A stretch of 64,000 bases of DNA from Rhodanobacteraceae bacterium (GTDB taxonomy: Bacteria > Pseudomonadota > Gammaproteobacteria > Xanthomonadales > SZUA-5): the NCBI GenBank assembly GCA_016713135.1, contig JADJPR010000022.1, positions 124,001 to 188,000 on the forward strand. Reading direction: 5' to 3'. The notes beneath the pieces were generated by a model. It saw only the letters and a program-made list of their open reading frames with translations, was not told the origin of the DNA and did not search any database. Positions 51,733 to 60,720 of the stretch are shown here, piece after piece (positions within the stretch are counted from its first letter, which is position 1; every line of letters starts with the position of its first letter). The position numbers were made by a program, and so were the translations under genes.

Positions 51733-53081
51733 CTGCGCCGGACGCACCCGCGTTGATGTCCGCTGCCGAGGCAGCCGAGGCTTTGGCGCAGGGCGGGCTG
51801 GATGCAGTGACACTGACCGACGCTTGCCTCAGGCGGATTGCGGCCGACGCCTGCAACGCTTGGCTGCATGTCGACGCCGAGGGTGCCCTGGCCCAGGCGC
51901 GCGCCAGCGACGAACGGCGCGCGAAGGGGCGCGCCTACCATCCGCTGGACGGCATCCCGGTCGCGGTCAAGGACAACATCGCGGTGGCCGGAATGCCGCT
52001 GACCGCAGGCATGCAGGCCCATCGAGGTCGAGTGGCCGTCGAGGATGCGCACTGCGTGGCCAAGCTGCGGCGCGCTGGCGCGGTGATCCTCGGCAAGACA
52101 CATCTGTGTGAAGGCGCGCTCGGAGCCGACAGCGACAATCCGCACTACGGTCGCTGCCTCAATCCCCGCGTGCCGGGCGCATCCGCCGGCGGTTCCAGCA
52201 GCGGCAGCGCCGCCGCGCTGGCGGCGCACCAATGCCTGCTCGCGCTCGGCAGCGACAGCATGGGTTCGGTACGCATCCCTGCAGCGTATTGCGGCGTGGT
52301 CGGCCTGAAACCAAGCGCGGCGCGGGTGTCCACGCGCGGACTGGTGACCGCCTCGCGGCGTCTCGACCACATCGGCCCAATGGCGCGCCGGATGGCCGAT
52401 CTGTCCGCGGTGTTCCAGCAGATTTCGGGACTGGACCTGCACGACCCGGCCTCGCGCCTGGTGCCGCTGGCGCATGTGGAGCGCGATCCGGCGCAACTGC
52501 GTGTAGGCGTGCTCGGAGGCCTCGAAGCGCTAGGCGTCCGGGGCGATGTGATTGCCGGATTCGAGCAGGCGGTCGCGCGGCTCGCCGGATTGCTGCCGCG
52601 CCGGCAGGCGGTGTCCTTTGCCGATGCCGATCTCACCCGTTGGCGGCGTGCCGGCTTCCTGCTGATGGAAGCCGAGATGTGCCAGGTTCACGCGCAAGTG
52701 CTGGCGCAGCAACCCGACAGCCTGTCGCCGGCGCTGCGCGAATTGCTTGCCTTCCCGGCCACGCGCAGCGCGGTCGATCTGGCGGGAGCGCTGCACCGTC
52801 TCGACGAGGCGGTGCTGTACGGTCGCCAGCTTTTCGTCGGTCTGGATGTGCTGCTGATGCCGACCACGCCGCAGTCGGCTTGCGACCTCGGCACTGCGCT
52901 GCCGGCGAACCAGGCGGACCTGACCGCGCTGGCCAACTTCGCCGGACTGCCCGCGCTCAGCCTGCCGATGGGAACCGCGCCGGGCGGCCGGCCGCTCGGC
53001 CTGCAGCTCATGGGTCCCGTCGGTAGCGACCTGCAGCTGATGGCGCTGGGCGAACGTATCGAAACCTTGCTGGCAGGCTGA
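51729..53081 (+). CDS. Amidase signature family protein
   Basis: 450 residues from a GTG overlapping the peptidase stop. The Ser-cisSer-Lys catalytic set is present: Lys81 in VAVKDN, the glycine/serine loop ASAGGSSSGSAA (about 151-162) and the nucleophile Ser180. The nucleophile motif reads SDSMGSVRIPAAYCG, with Met where most members have Gly (DTGGS). The family hydrolyses carbon-nitrogen amide bonds (aspartyl/glutamyl-tRNA amidotransferase GatA, amidases, biuret hydrolases); the lack of gatB/gatC nearby argues against a GatA role. Coupling to a peptidase suggests peptide or amide scavenging (inference). Confidence 0.88.
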   Translation: MTAPDAPALMSAAEAAEALAQGGLDAVTLTDACLRRIAADACNAWLHVDAEGALAQARASDERRAKGRAYHPLDGIPVAVKDNIAVAGMPLTAGMQAHRGRVAVEDAHCVAKLRRAGAVILGKTHLCEGALGADSDNPHYGRCLNPRVPGASAGGSSSGSAAALAAHQCLLALGSDSMGSVRIPAAYCGVVGLKPSAARVSTRGLVTASRRLDHIGPMARRMADLSAVFQQISGLDLHDPASRLVPLAHVERDPAQLRVGVLGGLEALGVRGDVIAGFEQAVARLAGLLPRRQAVSFADADLTRWRRAGFLLMEAEMCQVHAQVLAQQPDSLSPALRELLAFPATRSAVDLAGALHRLDEAVLYGRQLFVGLDVLLMPTTPQSACDLGTALPANQADLTALANFAGLPALSLPMGTAPGGRPLGLQLMGPVGSDLQLMALGERIETLLAG

Positions 53082-53153
53082 GAGCGACCACGAGCGGCGC
53101 GCATTCAGGCACACTTGCACCTTCCAACCGATCGCGCGTCCTGGAGGCAAACC

Positions 53154-53483
53154 ATGTCCGGCAAGTTCATTGTCAGCCGCCGCAGCAACGGCGAGTTCCA
53201 GTTCAAGCTGTGCGCCAGCAATGGCCAGACCATCCTGGTCAGCGAGGGTTACACCACGCGCGACAGTTGCATGAACGGCATCGCGTCAGTGCGCACCAAT
53301 GCTGCCGATGCCACGCGCTTCGAAAAGCGCACCGCCAGCGACGGCCGTGGCTATTTCGTGCTCAAGGCGGGCAACCATCAAGTCATCGGCCAGAGCCAGA
53401 TGTACGCCGGCGACGAGGAATGCGACAACGGCATGGAGTCGGTCGGGCACCATGCACCGGATGCGGTGATCGTCGAGGAGTGA
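53154..53483 (+). CDS. YegP-like protein with two DUF1508 repeats
   Basis: 109 residues. Two tandem DUF1508 units are visible: GKFIVSRRSNGEFQFKLCAS with SEGYTTRDSCMNGIASVRTN, and YFVLKAGNHQVIGQSQMYAG with DNGMESVGHHAPDA. Such small basic proteins are widespread, and function is unproven. GGAGG precedes the ATG at 53154. The following alkB-like frame begins with a GTG that overlaps its stop. Confidence 0.88.
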   Translation: MSGKFIVSRRSNGEFQFKLCASNGQTILVSEGYTTRDSCMNGIASVRTNAADATRFEKRTASDGRGYFVLKAGNHQVIGQSQMYAGDEECDNGMESVGHHAPDAVIVEE

Positions 53484-54111
53484 CCGGCAGGTTCGGGCGC
53501 GTCGCGCTGCCGGGCGCGGATGTCCGTTACCGGCCGGACTGGCTGGCGCCAGATGAGGCTGAGGCGCTGCAGCAGCGGCTGCTGCAGGAAATCCAATGGA
53601 CGCAGCATCGCGTGCGCATGTTCGGACGCGAGTTGCCGGCGCCGCGATTGTCGGCCTGGATCGGCGACGCGGACGCTGCCTACACCTACTCGCGCGTGCG
53701 CTACCAACCTGCGCCCTGGACCCCGGCGCTGGCGCATTGCGTGAGCGCCTGCAGCGCGAGCTCGATGCGCCGTTCAACAGCGTGCTCGCCAACCGCTACC
53801 GCGACGGCCGCGACAGCATGGGCTGGCACGCCGACGACGAGCCGGAACTGGGCTCTGAGCCGCTGATCGCCTCGGTCAGCCTGGGCGCGGTGCGGCGCAT
53901 GCGCTTGCGCGCGCGCGACCGCTCGGCGAGCGCGGTCATCGACCTCGCGCCCGGGAGCCTGCTGCTGATGGGTGGCCAGACCCAGTCGCGGTACCAGCAC
54001 GCGGTGGACAAGACCCGCGCGCAGACGGGTGAGCGGATCAACCTGACCTTTCGTTGGGTCCATGCCCGGGAGAATGGCGATAGCATGCGTCGCCCCCCGG
54101 ATGATGGATGA
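53480..54111 (+). pseudogene. alkB: AlkB-like 2-oxoglutarate/Fe(II) dioxygenase, one-base frameshift
   Basis: The first part (GTG at 53480, overlapping the previous stop as GTGA) encodes an AlkB N-terminus with DWLAPDEAEALQQRLLQEI and YTYSRVRYQPAPWTPALA. After 53736 the homology continues in another frame (LRERLQRELDAPFNSVLANR onward). Restoring one base between 53736 and 53737 would rejoin them. The second part keeps all catalytic residues: HADDE (iron His/Asp), a later His in RYQHAVDK and the oxoglutarate Arg in RINLTFRWV. The intact enzyme would reverse alkylation damage in DNA or RNA. A sequencing error or a recent real mutation are both possible. Confidence 0.85.
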
Positions 54112-54115
54112 GCCG

Positions 54116-54553
54116 ATGCTGCGTGCCTGCCTTCTGCTGTTCGCTGCGCTGATGCAGGTGGCCTGCTCGGCGTCTACGCCGACGGTGACCCTGCGAGGTC
54201 ATACCTATCGCGTCGAGATCGCCGATGATGACGCCGAGCGCGCACGCGGCCTGATGTACCGCGACAGCATGGATGCGGATGCCGGCATGCTGTTCCTGTT
54301 CGAAAGCCAGCAGCCGCAGGCTTTCTGGATGAAGAACACCCGGATTCCGCTGGACATCCTGTATTTCGACCAGCAGTGGAAGCTCGTCGGCTGGAGCCTG
54401 AACACGCCGCCGTGCTCGCTCGGCGACCGCTGCCCGAGCTATCCCAGCCAGGCGCCGGCGCGCTATGTGCTGGAACTGAATGCCGGCACCACCGAGCGCA
54501 TCGGTGCGCAAGTTGGCGACACGCTCGCGGTGACCGGTGTAGAGGTCGACTGA
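54116..54553 (+). CDS. DUF192 family lipoprotein
   Basis: 145 residues. An N-terminal hydrophobic stretch ends in MQVAC, a lipobox, so the product is probably lipid-anchored. The DUF192 core is recognisable: ARGLMYRDSMDADAGMLFLF, FWMKNTRIPLDILYFD and RYVLELNAG. Function is unproven. Three closely spaced ATGs (54101, 54104, 54116) compete for the start; 54116 places the hydrophobic segment first. It follows the alkB stop by four bases and is convergent with the Mrp operon, one base apart. Confidence 0.85.
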   Translation: MLRACLLLFAALMQVACSASTPTVTLRGHTYRVEIADDDAERARGLMYRDSMDADAGMLFLFESQQPQAFWMKNTRIPLDILYFDQQWKLVGWSLNTPPCSLGDRCPSYPSQAPARYVLELNAGTTERIGAQVGDTLAVTGVEVD

Positions 54554-56242
54554 TCAGCCGCGCTGCGCAAGCAGCACGACCAGCGCCAGGATCACGACCA
54601 CCCAAAGCGCCATGCTGCCGATGGCACTGGTGCGCGCCAGCTTGCCGCCGGGTGCCGTCAACTGCAGCAGACGCTGCAGCGGTGGCCAGCCATGGCTGCG
54701 CCAGGCCGAATCGAGGGCAGACATGAGCCTCTTCCACGCACGCTCGCAGCTGTGTGCAGCGCGGACCAGTGCGACCCGATAGACCCAATCCAGGTCCAGG
54801 CTGATGGTCAGGGTGCGCAGCATCGCCGGCAGCATGACAAAGAAGGCGAGGCCGGAGAACAGCAGCAACTGGAACTGGCTGACCAGGTGCCCGGACGTGT
54901 ACGGCTCATAGGCAACCGGGTAGGGCAGCAGGCCGTACAGCAGCCCTGGGAAGCAACCGATCACGATGCAGGCTGCGGCGAACAGGATCATCGCCGCGCG
55001 CATGTTCCATGGCGGATCCGGCGGACGCAGTCCCGAATCCTTCTGGAAGAACACGAACCAGGGGAACTTGATGCCGGCGTGCAGGAACACCCCGGCCGAG
55101 GCAGCAGTCAGCAGGAACCACACCCACATCAGGTGCTGGTCGGCGGCGGCCTGGCCGATCATCGACTTGCTGATGAATCCCGACGTGAACGGGAAGGCGG
55201 AGATCGCCAGCGCACCGACGATGCCGCAGATTGCGGTGACCGGCATCGACTGGTACAGCCCGCCGAGATCGGTGCACTTGCGCTTGCCGGTCTGATACAG
55301 CACCGCGCCGGCGCTCATCATCAGCAGCGCCTTGTAGATGATGTGGGCGAAGGCGTGCGCGGCGGCGCCGTTGATCGCCATCTCGGTGCCAATGCCGACA
55401 CCGCAGACCATGAATCCCACCTGGTTGACGATCGAGTACGCCAGGATGCGGCGCATGTCGTTTTCCAGCAGCGCATAGATGATTCCGTAGAACACCATGT
55501 ACAGCCCGACCCAGATCAACACCTGCTCCCCGGGGAACAGCAGGATCAGCGCCAGGATGGCTGTCTTCGTGGTGAACGCGGACAGAAACACGGTACCCGC
55601 CGGGCTGCCCTCCGGGTAGGCGTCGGCCAGCCAGGCACTGACCGGCGGGGCGGCGGCGTTGATCAGGATGCCTGCAAGTACCACCCAGGCATCGAAGTTA
55701 TCGAGCGCCAGCGGGCGGATCTCGACCGAGCCGGTGTGGATCATGACGCCTTCGATCCCGATCTTGAGCAGCACGCCGCCGACCAGGTGCATCAGCGCAT
55801 AGCGCACTCCGGCGCGGCGCGCGGCGTCTGTGCCGCCGCACCACACGACCACGGTGGAGAACAGCGCCATGAACTCCCAGAACAGGAACAGGGTGATCAG
55901 GTCTCCCGCGAAGCTGACGCCGATGGCACCGGCGGCATAGGCATAGGCCGCGGCCAACTCGCGCGGACGCGCCTGGTTGAGCCCGTACAGTCCACCCGCG
56001 AAGGCCATCACCGTGAACACCGTCGCGAACAGCCGCCGCAGGGCGCTGGACTCGACCAGCTCAACCGGATAACCGAGGAACTGCGCGGTCAGCAGCACAC
56101 CATCGGGCAACTGCCAGATCGCCCAGAGTGTGAGCAGCGGCGTACCGAGGATGACCAGCGGCCGCAGACCGGCGCGCACGGTCGCGATCATCAGTGCACC
56201 GATGATCAGGATGAACGCCGGCGGGAAGGCCACTTCAAACAT
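54554..56242 (-). CDS. Mrp-type antiporter subunit, NuoL/N-like (third D-type subunit)
   Basis: 562 residues, about 14 membrane helices of the proton-pumping NuoL/M/N fold. The conserved pump residues lie in LFLFWEFMALFST and the Lys-containing FLSAFTTKTAILALILLFPG and AFAHIIYKALLMMSAGAV. The long C-terminal extension includes a further membrane pair. It is the last gene of the operon, overlapping the small upstream gene by eight bases. Role: part of a multi-subunit cation/proton antiporter or related ion pump in the inner membrane. Confidence 0.88.
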   Translation of the reverse strand: MFEVAFPPAFILIIGALMIATVRAGLRPLVILGTPLLTLWAIWQLPDGVLLTAQFLGYPVELVESSALRRLFATVFTVMAFAGGLYGLNQARPRELAAAYAYAAGAIGVSFAGDLITLFLFWEFMALFSTVVVWCGGTDAARRAGVRYALMHLVGGVLLKIGIEGVMIHTGSVEIRPLALDNFDAWVVLAGILINAAAPPVSAWLADAYPEGSPAGTVFLSAFTTKTAILALILLFPGEQVLIWVGLYMVFYGIIYALLENDMRRILAYSIVNQVGFMVCGVGIGTEMAINGAAAHAFAHIIYKALLMMSAGAVLYQTGKRKCTDLGGLYQSMPVTAICGIVGALAISAFPFTSGFISKSMIGQAAADQHLMWVWFLLTAASAGVFLHAGIKFPWFVFFQKDSGLRPPDPPWNMRAAMILFAAACIVIGCFPGLLYGLLPYPVAYEPYTSGHLVSQFQLLLFSGLAFFVMLPAMLRTLTISLDLDWVYRVALVRAAHSCERAWKRLMSALDSAWRSHGWPPLQRLLQLTAPGGKLARTSAIGSMALWVVVILALVVLLAQRG

Positions 56243-56501
56243 CGTCGCTGCCTTGCGCCTCGTAGTAGTCGTCGGGGCGTTTCAGCAGCCAGCCGAGCAG
56301 TTTTGCGATCAGCACCATTGCCACGCAGGCGACAAAGCCGAACAACGCATGGAAGCCGAACCAGCCATCGATGCCGAAATGCGGGTGCACCTGCAGACCG
56401 ATCTGGGCCAGCACGCTGATGCCCAGTACCAGCGCAAACACGATCCACAGAATGCGCACGCTGCGCGGCCTGCTGAGCCAGGCGGTGTCGTGGACGCTCA
56501 T
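56235..56501 (-). CDS. Small two-helix membrane protein in the Mrp operon
   Basis: 88 residues with two membrane helices (about 14-36 and 49-70: VRILWIVFALVLGISVLAQI and FHALFGFVACVAMVLIAKLL). The ATG at 56501 overlaps the preceding D-type gene (ATGA) and its end overlaps the next. Position and size suggest an accessory subunit, as seen in extended Mrp/Mbh-like clusters; I do not recognise the family. Confidence 0.8.
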   Translation of the reverse strand: MSVHDTAWLSRPRSVRILWIVFALVLGISVLAQIGLQVHPHFGIDGWFGFHALFGFVACVAMVLIAKLLGWLLKRPDDYYEAQGSDDV

Positions 56502-57961
56502 GGCAGTTTCACCAGTGCTTTCTCGAGTTCCACCACCGGCGCATTGAACACGAAGAAGGCCAGCGTCAGCGCGGCCGTGGTCACCAGCGCAGCGACCATG
56601 GGCCACGGCGCTTCGCCGTGCTGGTGCTTTGGCACCACTGTCTCGCTGCGGAAGAATGCGCGATGGATGATCGGCAGGAAGTAGGCGGCGTTCAGCGCGG
56701 TCGACAAGGTCAGCACCGCCAGCACGAAGTACAGGTCGTTCTGGAATGCGCCGGCGATCATGTACCACTTGGACACGAAGCCCGCCGTGGGCGGCACTCC
56801 AGCCATGCTCAGCGCGCCGACCGTAAACGCCGCCATGGTCCACGGCATGCGCCGTCCGATGCCGTCGAATTGCGACACCTGGGTCTTGCCCGCCGCCACG
56901 TAGATCGCGCCCGCGGTGAAGAACAGCGTGATCTTGCCGAAAGCATGCGCGACGATGTGCATCGCGGCACCGATCTCGGCAAACGGCGTCAGGACCAGCG
57001 CCGCGAGCACGATGTAGGAGAGTTGGCCGATGGTGGAATAAGCGAGCAGGCGTTTGAAGTTGTCCTGGCGCAACGCAACGACCGAGGCAGCAATCACGGT
57101 AAATCCCGCCAGATACACCAGCAGGCGTTCGGCCGGGATTCCTGCGAGGTAGTCGGTACCGAAGATGTAGAGAATCACCTTGGTGATGGTGAACACGCCC
57201 GCCTTGACCACCGCGACCGCATGCAGCAGTGCCGACACCGGCGTCGGCGCCACCATCGCTGCCGGCAACCAGCGGTGAACCGGCATGACCGCGGCCTTGC
57301 CCGTGCCGAGTACGAACAGCGCCAGCAGCAGCGTGGTTTCGACCGGCCCGGCCTTGCCCGCAAGAATCCCGCCGGGGGTGAACTCGACACTGCCGGCGAG
57401 ACTGTAGGTCCAGACGATTGCCGGCAGCAGCAGGCCGATCGAGGTAGTCAGCAGGATGCCAAGGTAAGTGCGCGCTCCGCGAACGGCATTTTCGTTGCCC
57501 GCATGCGCCACCAGCGGGTAGGTCGACAAGGTCAGCACTTCGTAGAACACGAACAGGGTGACCAGGTTGCCTGCCAGCGCCACGCCCATCGCGCCGCACA
57601 GCGCGATCGCGAAGCACACATAGAAGCGCGTCTGGTGGGTCTCACGTTTGGCCCGCATATAGCCAATCGCGTAAACCGAAGTGACCACCCACAGGCCGCT
57701 GGCGAGCAGCGCAAACAGCACACCGAGCGGTTCGGCGTGCAGGGCCAGCGGAATGCCGGGGATCGGTTCGGCCAGCACCAGGGTTGGCGTTGCGCCGGCC
57801 TGCAGATCCATCAGCACCGCGACGGCACACAGGAACAAGCCGATCGCAGTCGCCAAGGTCACGCTTTCGCGCAGATTCGGCCGGCGTCCGGTGAACCAGA
57901 TGCCGACCGCACCCAAGGCCGGGATCGCGAGCAGGCCGAGCAAGGCGTCCTGCGCGCTCAT
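56498..57961 (-). CDS. Mrp-type antiporter subunit D-like (second NuoM/N-like)
   Basis: 487 residues, about 14 helices. The core motifs of the pump family are present: LFVFYEVLTLSTYPLVAHAG (helix 5 Glu), SALLHAVAVVKAGVFTITKV and IVAHAFGKITLFFTAGAIYV. Overlaps its neighbours by ATGA on both sides, so stoichiometric translation is expected. Confidence 0.9.
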   Translation of the reverse strand: MSAQDALLGLLAIPALGAVGIWFTGRRPNLRESVTLATAIGLFLCAVAVLMDLQAGATPTLVLAEPIPGIPLALHAEPLGVLFALLASGLWVVTSVYAIGYMRAKRETHQTRFYVCFAIALCGAMGVALAGNLVTLFVFYEVLTLSTYPLVAHAGNENAVRGARTYLGILLTTSIGLLLPAIVWTYSLAGSVEFTPGGILAGKAGPVETTLLLALFVLGTGKAAVMPVHRWLPAAMVAPTPVSALLHAVAVVKAGVFTITKVILYIFGTDYLAGIPAERLLVYLAGFTVIAASVVALRQDNFKRLLAYSTIGQLSYIVLAALVLTPFAEIGAAMHIVAHAFGKITLFFTAGAIYVAAGKTQVSQFDGIGRRMPWTMAAFTVGALSMAGVPPTAGFVSKWYMIAGAFQNDLYFVLAVLTLSTALNAAYFLPIIHRAFFRSETVVPKHQHGEAPWPMVAALVTTAALTLAFFVFNAPVVELEKALVKLP

Positions 57962-59430
57962 GGCGTCGCTCCGAGCGAGCGCGCTGCGAGGTCGGCGATG
58001 CCGACAGTCAGGCGCGTGTCGATGCCGAACCAGAGGTTGGCGAGCACCAGCAGCCAGGTTGGCAGCAACATGCCGAGCGGCGCTTCAAGATGCCGCTCGC
58101 GCGAGTCGGAGGACTGGAAGTAGGCCGCCTCGACCACTCGCCAGACATAGGCAACCGCCATCAGCGAACTGGCGACAATGGCCAGCACCAGCCACCACCA
58201 GCCGTGTTCCAGTGCGGCGAGCACCAGGTACCACTTGCTGATGAAGCCTACCGTGAGCGGCACGCCGACCAGGCTCAGGCCACCGGCGACGAAGGCAGCC
58301 ATGGTCCAGGGCATGCTCCGGCCAAGGCCGCGGAACTGTTCGATCCGGGTGCCGCCGATGCGCCAGGCGACGCAGCCGAGCGCCATGACCAGCGCCCCCT
58401 TCCTCAGCGCATGGTTGAACAGGTGCAGCAGCGCGGCGGTCAGGCCGAGGGTGGTCGCCAGCGAGAGGCCGGCGACCGCATAGCCGATCTGCGCGACGCT
58501 GGAATAGGCGAGCAGGCGCTTGACGTCCGCCTGCCCGATCGCGACCGCCGACGCCACCAGCATGCCGAGGACCGCCAGCACCGCCAGCACCTTGGCCAGC
58601 GGCAACTCGCCAAACGCGAAGTCGACGCCGAAAATGGTCCACAGGAAACGCACCAGCACGTACACCGCTACCTTGGTCGCGGTCGCCGCGAGCAGCGCGG
58701 TCACTGCGGAGGGTGCATGGGTATAGGCGTTGGGCAGCCACAGGTGCAGCGGGAACAGCGCCAGTTTCAAGCTGACGCCCACCACGATGAAAGCCACTGC
58801 GGTATGCACCGTGCGGGTGGCCTCGACATCGGCCAGGCGCTGCGCGAGGTCGACCATGTTCAGCGTGCCGGTCATCGCGTACAGCAACCCGACGCCGATC
58901 AGGTAGAAAGTGGCGCCAACGGTGCCCATGATGAGGTAACGGAAGGCGCTGGTGAGCGCGCGGCGGTCGCGCCCGAGTGCAATCAGGGTGTAGGTGCTGA
59001 GCGAGGATATTTCGAGGAATACGAAGACGTTGAACGCATCGCCGGTAGCGGTGATGCCGAGCAGGCCTGCGAGCAGGAGCAGGATTGCGGCGTAGAAGCC
59101 GGGCAGGCGCTCGGCCTCAACCTCGCGCTCGGCGCTGCACCGGGAGTAGGGCAGCACCACGGACGCGATCAACGCTACCAGCACCTGGATCAGCGCACTG
59201 GCAGCATCCAGCCGGTACTCGATTCCCCACGGCGCTGCCCAGCCGCCGAGCGCGTAGCTCAATGTGCCCTGCGACTGGACTTGCGCCAGCAGTCCGAGGG
59301 CCATCGCCAGCAGCAACCAGGCCACCGCCGTGGCGAGCGCCCAAGGCGCAATCCGCCCACGCAACACGCTCGCCAGCGGTGCCGCCAGCAAAGGGATCAC
59401 GACGATCAGGACCTGCCAGTGGCCGGTCAT
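57958..59430 (-). CDS. mnhD: Mrp-type Na+/H+ antiporter subunit D
   Basis: 490 residues, about 14 helices. Pump landmarks: NVFVFLEISSLSTYTLIALG with the helix-5 Glu, VTALLAATATKVAVYVLVRF with the Lys, and LLHLFNHALRKGALVMALGC. This is the D subunit nearest the C subunit, the usual Mrp order. Overlaps the C gene by ATGA. Confidence 0.92.
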   Translation of the reverse strand: MTGHWQVLIVVIPLLAAPLASVLRGRIAPWALATAVAWLLLAMALGLLAQVQSQGTLSYALGGWAAPWGIEYRLDAASALIQVLVALIASVVLPYSRCSAEREVEAERLPGFYAAILLLLAGLLGITATGDAFNVFVFLEISSLSTYTLIALGRDRRALTSAFRYLIMGTVGATFYLIGVGLLYAMTGTLNMVDLAQRLADVEATRTVHTAVAFIVVGVSLKLALFPLHLWLPNAYTHAPSAVTALLAATATKVAVYVLVRFLWTIFGVDFAFGELPLAKVLAVLAVLGMLVASAVAIGQADVKRLLAYSSVAQIGYAVAGLSLATTLGLTAALLHLFNHALRKGALVMALGCVAWRIGGTRIEQFRGLGRSMPWTMAAFVAGGLSLVGVPLTVGFISKWYLVLAALEHGWWWLVLAIVASSLMAVAYVWRVVEAAYFQSSDSRERHLEAPLGMLLPTWLLVLANLWFGIDTRLTVGIADLAARSLGATP

Positions 59431-59780
59431 GCGTCGTCATCCATGCGCTGCAACTCGTCGTCGTCGACGGTACCGTAGGCTTCCTTGATCCGGATGACCA
59501 GGGCGAGGCCGAGCGCGGTGGTTGCCACGCCGACCACGATCGCGGTCAGGATCAGTACGTGCGGCAGCGGATTCGAATACAGCGCCACACCTTCGGTCAG
59601 GATCGGCACCGCGCCGTCCTTGACGAAACCCATGCTGATGTAAAGGAAGAACACTGCGGTCTGGAAGATGTTCAGGCCGACCAGCTTCTTGACCAGGTTG
59701 CCGCGTGCGATCAGCGCGTACAGCCCGATCATCATCAGGGCGATCACGATCCAGTAGTTGTAGAGGCCGAGCGAGTTCAT
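59427..59780 (-). CDS. mnhC: Mrp Na+/H+ antiporter subunit C (NuoK-like)
   Basis: 117 residues, three membrane helices: the NuoK-like order GLYNYWIVIALMMIGLYALI, NLVKKLVGLNIFQTAVFFLY and HVLILTAIVVGVATTALGLA. The tail is acidic. ATGA overlaps at both ends link it to B and D. Confidence 0.93.
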   Translation of the reverse strand: MNSLGLYNYWIVIALMMIGLYALIARGNLVKKLVGLNIFQTAVFFLYISMGFVKDGAVPILTEGVALYSNPLPHVLILTAIVVGVATTALGLALVIRIKEAYGTVDDDELQRMDDDA

Positions 59781-60200
59781 CGCTGGCGCACCCGTTCGGC
59801 GAACACGAAGCACAGCAGGACCATGGTCGAAGCCACGGTGGTCGCCACGCCGAGTTCGATCAGGATGATGCCCAGGTGCTGGCCTGCGACCGGGTTGCTG
59901 CCAAGCACGTTGTAATCCAGGTAGTTGGCGCCGAGCAGCAGGCTTGCAATCCCGGTGCCGCCGTAGATCAGCGCGCCGATCGCAGTCAGTGCACGCAGCA
60001 CACCCAGCGGCGCGATGCGACGGGTTTCGTCGAGGCCGAACACCAGCATGTGCACGATCAGCGCCGATGCCAGGATCACGCCGGCCTGGAAACCGCCGCC
60101 GGGGCCGAGTTCCCCCATGGAACTGGACGTACAGCGCAAACAGCACGATCACCGGGATCATGAACTTGGCGATCACGCGCAGGATCAGGTTCTCGCGCAT
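59777..60200 (-). pseudogene. mnhB: Mrp Na+/H+ antiporter subunit B with a one-base frameshift
   Basis: From the ATG at 60200 the frame encodes MRENLILRVIAKFMIPVIVL and LYVQFHG, then leaves the family. In another frame the expected continuation GELGPGGGFQAGVILASALI runs to the stop at 59777. The junction is a run of five C on the plus strand (60112-60116); four would keep the frame. The intact protein has about 140 residues and four helices. Because all genes here are overlap-coupled, a real shift would also reduce C and D translation. A homopolymer sequencing error is the simplest explanation; transcriptional slippage is possible. Confidence 0.85.
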
Positions 60201-60697
60201 CAGTACTTGTCCTTGCGCCGCACCGCGCCGATCAGCAGCCATACGCCGAGGCCGGCGGTGAACACCACGACCACCTCGCCCAGCGTGTCGTAGCCGCGGT
60301 AGCTGCTGAGCACGCTGGTGACCACGTTGGGGATGCCGATCTCGCGCCCGGATTCCTCCAGGTAGCGCGGTGCCACATGGCCGTGGACCGGGTTCTCGGC
60401 GGAGCCGATCGGCGGCAGGTCGAGCGTGCCGTAGACCAGCGTTGCGCCAGTCAGAAGCACCACCACCAGCGGCAGCCATTGCCGCGGCGCCGGGCGCTCG
60501 AAGCGGCCGGTGAAGCTCAGTGCCAGCAGCATCAGGATGGTCGACACCCCGGCGCCAACAGCGGCTTCGGTAAAGGCCACATCGGCGGCGTCCATCACCA
60601 TGAACATGCCGGCCGACAGCAGGCTGTAGGCGCTGAACACCATCACCACGGCGAGCAGATCGCGGCTGGTCACCACATAGAACGCGGTGACCAGCAT
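60200..60697 (-). CDS. MbhD/MbhE-like (Mrp subunit A C-terminal/B N-terminal type) subunit
   Basis: 165 residues. The N-terminal half (VVTSRDLLAVVMVFSAYSLL, DVAFTEAAVGAGVSTILMLL) is the DUF4040/MbhD fold. A linker of about 60 residues follows, then a membrane-proximal segment (YRGYDTLGEVVVVFTAGLGV) typical of MbhE/MrpA C-terminus, so two separate subunits of other complexes are fused here. The ATG at 60697 lacks a ribosome binding site and trims the first helix; a CTG at 60724 overlapping the mnhG stop would restore it. Confidence 0.85.
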   Translation of the reverse strand: MLVTAFYVVTSRDLLAVVMVFSAYSLLSAGMFMVMDAADVAFTEAAVGAGVSTILMLLALSFTGRFERPAPRQWLPLVVVLLTGATLVYGTLDLPPIGSAENPVHGHVAPRYLEESGREIGIPNVVTSVLSSYRGYDTLGEVVVVFTAGLGVWLLIGAVRRKDKY

Positions 60698-60720
60698 GAA
60701 GGCGAGTAGCAGGATGTCGA

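Noticed and set aside
53720..53745. Programmed ribosomal frameshifting in alkB
   Set aside because: No slippery heptamer or downstream pseudoknot is apparent, and AlkB proteins are not known to use recoding.
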